The notes beneath the pieces are model-generated. The model searched no databases. It saw only the letters and a list, made by a program, of their open reading frames with translations, and was not told the origin of the DNA. A program made the position numbers and the translations under genes. From the NCBI GenBank assembly GCA_050084515.1, contig CM114275.1, positions 24,986,001 through 25,050,000 on the forward strand: DNA of 64,000 nt, written 5' to 3'. This stretch comes from Blasia pusilla (lineage: Eukaryota > Marchantiophyta > Marchantiopsida > Blasiales). Positions 57,481 to 64,000 of this stretch are shown here, piece by piece (the stretch's first letter is position 1; every line of letters starts with the position of its first letter).

Positions 57481-60400
57481 GAATCCATGTGTTTCTCTAG
57501 TTTAAATTAGTGATTTCTATATTGAATTGATTGTGAATAAAAGAGATCAAAGTATCAAGGCTATTTGTGGATTTAGATAAGATTTGAAAATTAACCAAAT
57601 TTTAGGATCAAGATGAAGAATCAAAACCTTCGTCCAATAAACATTTATTTATTTTCATAACCTATTGACACTTAAAATATTTTATAAATTTCTTCATATT
57701 TTCTGGAAAATTCTTTGTTTTTAGATTTAAACTTAAGACTATTTTTAGGTAAACTTCCAATGCTCATCATAAAGGATTGAGTTTTATATGCCCACTTATC
57801 TCATTGCCCTATCTCCATATATTATTTTAGATAATATGAGAGATTATATATATATGAGAATATTCATAGATTTGCATTATTCTAAAAAATTTGACGTCAA
57901 CTTAACAAAGAATAGACAACTTTAAGCTTTTAATGCGAGATCGATATGACAATGTATAGTGCTAGATATCTAAACACCAAGGCGCATGCTCCAAACCATT
58001 CCCACTGTGTCGATCTAACAAATTTTAGATTATCAAGAAGATGAATCATGAAGTTTAAGCCTATAAAAGAAATCAAAAGATTGAGGCTAGACTTTGTGAG
58101 TTAAAACTTGAAGTTTAGCCAAAAATAATTTATCCAAAATTTTGTAAGATCTTTTATATATATATATATATCATGAATAAAATCATTAGAAATTGAAGCA
58201 CAATTATCCTTCTCAAAAAAAATATTTTCTTTCTTTGATTTCTTGGTTTAAATTCTTATTCATACCTATTAAATACTACTACAACACATAATTGGATATT
58301 GGATATAGTGAACACTATTTGCATTCCAATGATTGGATGTTAACATATAGTAGATTGGGAGGTCCTAACTTCATATAAAGTACTTCATTATTCTCACATA
58401 CTTACAATATTGACTTTGTGAAACAATTAATAATGCACTTTTTCCCCGTGATATACAAAAATATTTTCTAGAATATACAGGAATTTGAAAAATAAGTTTA
58501 GCTTGATCTTGTGAATAAATGAATGATTCCAAGATATAATTTTATTAAAATTAGATTGCATCGTGAATTTCAGCCTATGTGAGGTAGAATTATAAGGAAT
58601 GCATCAAAATTTGGTCAATTTTAGGTAGTATGATATGTGGACTCTTACTCCAACATGCCTAAAGAAAGTGAGTTCATAGAGTAAATCTATTTCACACAAA
58701 ATAAATCATTTTTTCCAAGGACGGTTTTTTATCTTATTAAATCAATGTACTTCTCATAAATCCCAATTTATGATTTTAACTTAGAAAATACACCTTAGAG
58801 CGATTTCACTACCAAAAATACAAGAATTCATATAAATTTGTCATATGTTGATTTACGGTAGTTTAATTTCTAGACGACATAATGCTTAATGAGGTTATTA
58901 TTTCAATGACATCCCTAATTGCTTTGGTTTTTTCCTTTTTTCAATATATATGCATATTGAGTAGAATTAGCTTTCATTCTCGATTTTTCTCATTCCTTTA
59001 GGAGATGACTATTTTTAATGTTATGCGTTCTATGTTAGAACGAGAAAGAGATTTTACTCATGTAACTTCTAGTATTGTCAATCGTCATGTATTAGCACGT
59101 GGATCTATCAATAATTGCACTACATAGAATTTAGCTTGGTTTGAGCCATAAGACAATTCTTGCGCCATTAAAAATCATTTACTCACTTTAAAAGAAAACA
59201 CGTTTTGATGTTTTTCAAATTTACATGTTGGTATACGAATATTTTTGCATAAAAAAATATAATCTTACTTAGTAATAATAATCCTACCTTAAACTTGAGT
59301 TTTGCGCGACGTGTCTAAGGACTTTTCATTTGTTGAGTTCATGTAAGACTTTGATTTTGAGAAGTATATTTCATAATTTCTCTTTAACTTAGATCATGTT
59401 TCTCGAATAGAAACATGAAAATATCCCCAAAAATGGGTTGAGAAATAAAATATTTGATTGTTAATATGCATAAATAATGTTGATATTTTCCAAGGAAATT
59501 TTGAAAAAATTTCTTAAGATAATATAGGAAAAAAATTATCATATCATCTAAGATGAATTTGATAAAGAATCTATCTGAATAAATGTGAATAAATGGATAA
59601 AATTTTGAAATAAGAAGCATTTTCTTATTTTGTTGTGCTTCTCTCTCCTTTTTCCCCCAATAAGAGCCATTTTTTGCAATAAATTATGATTATTGAAAAA
59701 AATCCATACATGGTCCTCCTAGAATATTCATGTATTTCCTATTTGGAAGTCTATTTTCAATAATCAATTAAAAATAGAGGATTTGCTAGGTTTATCTCTT
59801 TTCTTTAGTGAAGGATACTAAAAGAAGAGAAATGAAGGGAGTAAAAACTAATGAAGATAGTGGGAAAATAAAATTACGAGTCTACTTGAGGGCTAGTTAG
59901 TAATGAGGCGCAAACCCTTGCATCTCCACGAAATCACAAACACTTAAAAGTGTCAAAGCCTGCATCTGAAAATGAAAATGTGGGAGTTTCTTATGAATCC
60001 CCAAACTCGAAAATTTTCAATTTTATGAATGTCGAGAGTTGGAAATCATTTTGACTTCTTATGTTCACTTTGGAACAGACTATGTGAGTCGTAAAATACT
60101 CGCTATAGCCTCTTACTAGACTCATAATGGAATCACAAACTCAGAACTTCATCACTTGACTACCCGTACTCCCTTCCATTAATCACCCTTCTAATTGTGA
60201 TAGAAATCCATAATTCAAGAATACATTAAGAATCAATTTAGATTATCTTGTAGATATTTTTCAAATGTTTAAATAGTTGAATTATTCCATATCCTTTTAA
60301 TAATATTCACTTCTACATTTGAATGCATGTTTGCCACTGTGATGTCACTTTGGAAAAGGTGCAAATGATTGCAGAATATTTTGCACATAGCCGTGATTTG

Positions 60401-60790
60401 CGGCTCTTTTGTGGCTTTAAATCCAAATTTTTTGGATATCTTTTGTGCACTCACATTCATAGGACTATTTGCAATGGTTTCAACCTCATAACACTAAAAA
60501 ATGAGAATTCCAAACTTTCGGGTTATTTGGGGTTTCATGGTTGCAATATTTTTGGTTTCAAAAATTAAAGGTTTATTAACAATTGACAACTTGATATTTA
60601 TAAGGGAATTCACATAACACCGATTCTGAAAATTTTAGTCCTTTTGAAAACCCAATTTTATTCTAATATCAATATTTCATGTGTGTAGGGGTTTAAATTT
60701 ATAGATGTTTCTAGATTGGTGTCGCTAAGTTGTCATAAGTTTTAAGTATTGTTACTAGATAGTGTATTCCAAACAAAGGTGACATTTTAT
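57481..60790. other. AT-rich stretch without recognised genes
   Basis: Frames are short and biased by AT content. I see no domains, LTR pairs, or RNA genes. Confidence 0.6.
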
Positions 60791-60797
60791 TGTTTAG

Positions 60798-60985
60798 GCT
60801 AGGGTCAATGGCTCAGTTTTAGGGTATAGAGTGAATGGTAAGATGTAGAGCTTAGGGTTTAGGGCGTATGGCTTTGGGTTTAGGGTGTAGGGTGTATGAG
60901 TGAGGGTTTAAGGTGTATGGTTGAGAGTCTAGGGCATAGGATTGAGGATGTATGGATGAGGTTTTGGGGTTTAGGACGTATGGCT
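60798..60985 (+). repeat. Degenerate telomere-like repeat tract
   Basis: Many variants of TTTAGGG and TTAGGGTTTAGGG (e.g. GCTTAGGGTTTAGGGCGTATG, GGGTTTAGGGTGTAGGGTGTA) with ATGG/GTATGG spacers. The sense of the G-strand is plus. It resembles an old interstitial telomeric sequence of the Arabidopsis type, or a G-rich minisatellite. Confidence 0.65.
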
Positions 60986-60989
60986 TAAG

Positions 60990-63679
60990 CCAAATCATCA
61001 ACTGGTACATTGTGGATAAACTTCCAAGAGTTAGTTTAGATAATCAAATGTTGGGGGTTGTGAATTAATTTTACTACTTCTTGCAAGCTGGAGGTAGATC
61101 CTAAAAAGAAGGATTTGGAAATGACATCGATTTAAATAATTTAAAAAAAAATTGTTTAATCCATAAGCTCATACCACATGTGCAACTACAATTATTTAAA
61201 TAATTTTTTTTTATATTTAACATCCTCCAAGAAATTAAAGATGATCTATGGCATTGATTATACCACCAAAATTATAATTATATTGAATTCCAAGTATATT
61301 AATATTACTAAATTAAACACACTTTCTAAAATATAGAGATGAATCACGACATTATTATAAATTATAATCAAAATTTAGTAATGATGTTGAACTCAATCTT
61401 CTAGTACTAGGCTAGTGCTAAAGGTTATTCTAAACTTCACAAAATTAGTCATATTAGTGGGGATAGTCACTAGTCCACCCTCCACTCTACATGTGGAATT
61501 AGCGAAAGATGTTATGAGCAAGTCATATGGGCATAACATTGGTTTTTCACTAATATTCTCCTCCTATTTTTTTACATCCAAGTTTTTATATCTCTTGCTT
61601 GGGGAAATTTTTCCTCGTCCAAGTGTATTCAATGGCCATCTTTACTGAATTTTGAAATTAGTATCTTCTCCCACTCCAACGAAAACTTGTCCCATTCATA
61701 TGGGACATTTGGTTTTTTCTTGTCTTCGTCTAATTATGACAAAGTCTTCAACATTGAAATCTACCAATGCACCTTCTATTTCCTCCATTGATATTATATA
61801 ATCTAGGTCTGAATCTTGTCGACCCACAATAGTGATCTCGATTATTGAAGAATTTCATTTCTAAAAACAATAGGAACTTAAGTGTTTTGTTTGCCAATGG
61901 TTAGAGGTGATAATTTCTCCAATGTCTCAGACAATCATAAAGTAATATCATGGGCTATCAAAATTTTCCTATTATTGGTACCAAAATCTTTATTTATTGT
62001 TGCCTTGTGATTTAATCCTATTTTTTTTGTACCTTGTCCTCAGGGTTTCCGTGAGGAAAAAATAGGTCCAATTCCTCAATTATCTTCCCGCACTGCCGTG
62101 CAATTGTTGGAACTCTATCTTTTTACTAGCAACACTAGTAATTTCATGAGGTTAAAAAATACCATACCCACGATCATTTGGCAATCACTCTTTATTAGAA
62201 TCATACATCTTGTAATGCATGACGGGCATACCATTTGGAGATCTAGTAAATGAGAATCGACCTAGCTTCCTTAGTCCATATCATTTATTAGGTCCCATGA
62301 AACCTTTCAAGTACTCCTTATATTAGGGAATAGCTTGAACCACTTGTGGTGATGGATTTGGTGAAGTGAAGTTATAAAATTTCGTGGCAAAATATTTCAA
62401 GGTGTATGCATTGTGTTGCCGCAAGGTTCTTGAAAACTTGCTAAACATAGCATCAACATCTTTGTGAGTGTGCTTGGGAATGAGAAAAGCCAATTGAATC
62501 TCTTAGAATAACTCCCTATGAACGAGAAGGGAAAAATATGCCATGACATAAATATTTATGTCATATTTTCTAGAGTTATGCATTTGTAGATTCAGAACCT
62601 TAGGCAACTTCCTCAGTCCCTCTTTGGCAGACTTTGTGAGCCTATAAGATGCACAAGGTAATCCATCAAGCTTTTCCCTCCCTTTCAAGAATCAACTGTG
62701 AAGTGGAGTTAAGTCGCAATCGGCTAAGAACTACTTAGTTCACTGTGAGGGTTTTCCAAGCTCTGAAAGAACTTTGCCAACGATCGAATAGTCTAATTAG
62801 ATCCCTACTTGTACACCCTTATGTCAAATTGATAAATTGCACACGGTCCATGCCAATGAGTCATGATACTTGCAATAAGAAGAAAAGAGACTTATAATTA
62901 ATTTAACTTAATATTCGAGTATTGAAAGAGGTACTTGTTTCTTCAAACGGGGTATCTTAAGCATGTAACACTTGTATCCGTAAGTTGTTGTAGGCAAGAA
63001 ATGACCAGCCCTATGAGAGCTTGAGTTACAATTAATCGAAGGAGTACATACTAATCCCTTTATCCTTAGAGAATTATTCCTTGGAACTTAAGTCCTATTA
63101 AGTGAGCGAGGTCAAGACAACCCTACGTAGACACTAATCATCATCTGCTTGTTACACTATTCTCTTGGTTAATATAGTTTTTTTTTGGCAACATTTACCT
63201 CTATAAGTAACAAGAAATGGTTGAGCCAAAGCCAAATCTTTTTGTTTGTTGCCATGCTCTTGGAAAACTTGTTTTGAAACTATCCATTTTGACGTGGAGT
63301 AGGCAAAGATAAGACTTGGGATAACATATGGATTATGCTCGCCAAGTGTAATACAAACTCCTTTGAGACCTTTGCAGGTCATCATGTTCTACTATTTGTT
63401 CTTTAACAACCGCCTTATCCTCATTTGTTGATGTAGTATTTTCGAGAGGCTTCAACATTGCACAAGTTGCATAGGCAAAAAAGTTATTATGTGATTTATG
63501 AATAGCAACATTAGAGATTTTTTTATTTATTTGAGTGATAGTTGATTGTGAGCCTGCGGCTAATCCCATTTCCCCCCCTTCCTTATTGACAACTTCTCGT
63601 AAGGACTAGCACGAGAAAAATTAAGGCCGCCGGATGAATTCCTCTCTTCTCATATTTGACATAGTTCTTTCCTTGTGGG
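60990..63679. other. AT-rich stretch without recognised genes
   Basis: Small frames only, none with a recognisable domain. No spliced gene could be traced. Confidence 0.6.
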
Positions 63680-63799
63680 TGTAGAAAACTGCTAAAGAAG
63701 CACTACTGGTGGAAAACGGCTCTCACACTCACACACCACTATGGAAAACGAAATTTTGCGATGAGAGAATGAGTGGAGGCTGGTCCCCTTCTCAACTAT
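63680..63799 (-). repeat. Copia LTR1 fragment, interrupted
   Basis: Reverse complement of the last ~115 bp of LTR1 (TGTAGAAAACTGCTAAAGAAG to CCCCTTCTCAACTA). Similarity ends exactly where the family-D LTR begins, so the D element inserted into this LTR. Confidence 0.82.
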
Positions 63800-64000
63800 T
63801 ATCGCGACCCTCATGACCAAACGAGTGCCAAAGCAAAACATCGGAACACTAGCGGGCTCACGCTAAGATGGTTTGTGCGTTGGAGTGGTCTCGGAGAAAA
63901 TACAAGAGACGAGACGCAAGCGAGGCTTCGCGTTTCATATGTTGTGGTCGCGATTGAGAAACTTGGACGAAACGCGGATCAAGACTTGAGAGGAGTTAAG
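63800..64000 (+). repeat. Family-D LTR, copy 4 (start only, runs off the window)
   Basis: TATCGCGACCCTCATGACC, then words matching the reverse complement of copies 1 and 2 (CGGAACACTAGCGGGCTCAC, GTTGTGGTCGCGA). This is the U3 start in plus sense; the rest lies beyond position 64,000. Confidence 0.82.

Overview
The window looks like nuclear DNA of a streptophyte: a seed-free land plant or a charophyte-grade alga. The evidence is a multi-exon plant-type gene with GT-AG introns, Copia and Gypsy LTR retrotransposons with tRNA-Met-type primer sites, a hAT transposase relic, a LINE tail, and TTTAGGG-type telomere-like motifs. No rRNA, organellar, bacterial or CRISPR features were seen. Species cannot be named. 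Most of the sequence is AT-rich repeat debris.

Layout. 1-8.4 kb: intergenic DNA, a tRNA-like hairpin, a minus-strand hAT relic (1.87-3.98 kb), and two tandem-repeat arrays (4.2-5.2 kb). 8.4-15.8 kb: a Copia element with matching LTRs. A solo LTR sits at its LTR/primer-site junction, and an inverted middle segment fuses a Gypsy fragment to the Copia reverse transcriptase. 15.9-18.0 kb: two ~1 kb LTRs ('family D') separated by 124 bp. 18.5-19.7 kb: a dispersed imperfect-palindrome family. 20.2-23 kb: weak gene-like open frames. 23-28.5 kb: AT-rich, no gene. 28.5-29.4 kb: the tail of a LINE with a CCHC finger and probable nuclease domain.

30.3-41.7 kb is the GC-richer, genic island. It holds a spliced GRDP-like (DUF1399, glycine-rich-domain) gene at about 32.5-37.9 kb. 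From 41.8 to 43.2 kb come a second LINE 3' tail and AT-rich tandem repeats. 43.6-55.06 kb is one large minus-strand Gypsy-type element, reading gag, protease, C5-cytosine DNA methyltransferase, reverse transcriptase, integrase, PHD finger. It is heavily mutated, has lost its RNase H and part of its RT, and carries a 1.37 kb solo LTR in the methyltransferase. 55.3-56.4 kb is another family-D LTR with a primer-binding site. From 56.9 kb to the end is AT-rich DNA with a diverged LTR, a degenerate telomere-like tract (60.8 kb), and a Copia LTR cut by a family-D LTR that runs off the window.

Only the GRDP-like gene looks like a functional host gene. The most striking content is the methyltransferase- and PHD-bearing retrotransposon family, present as two differently damaged copies (12.7-15.2 kb and 43.6-55.06 kb).
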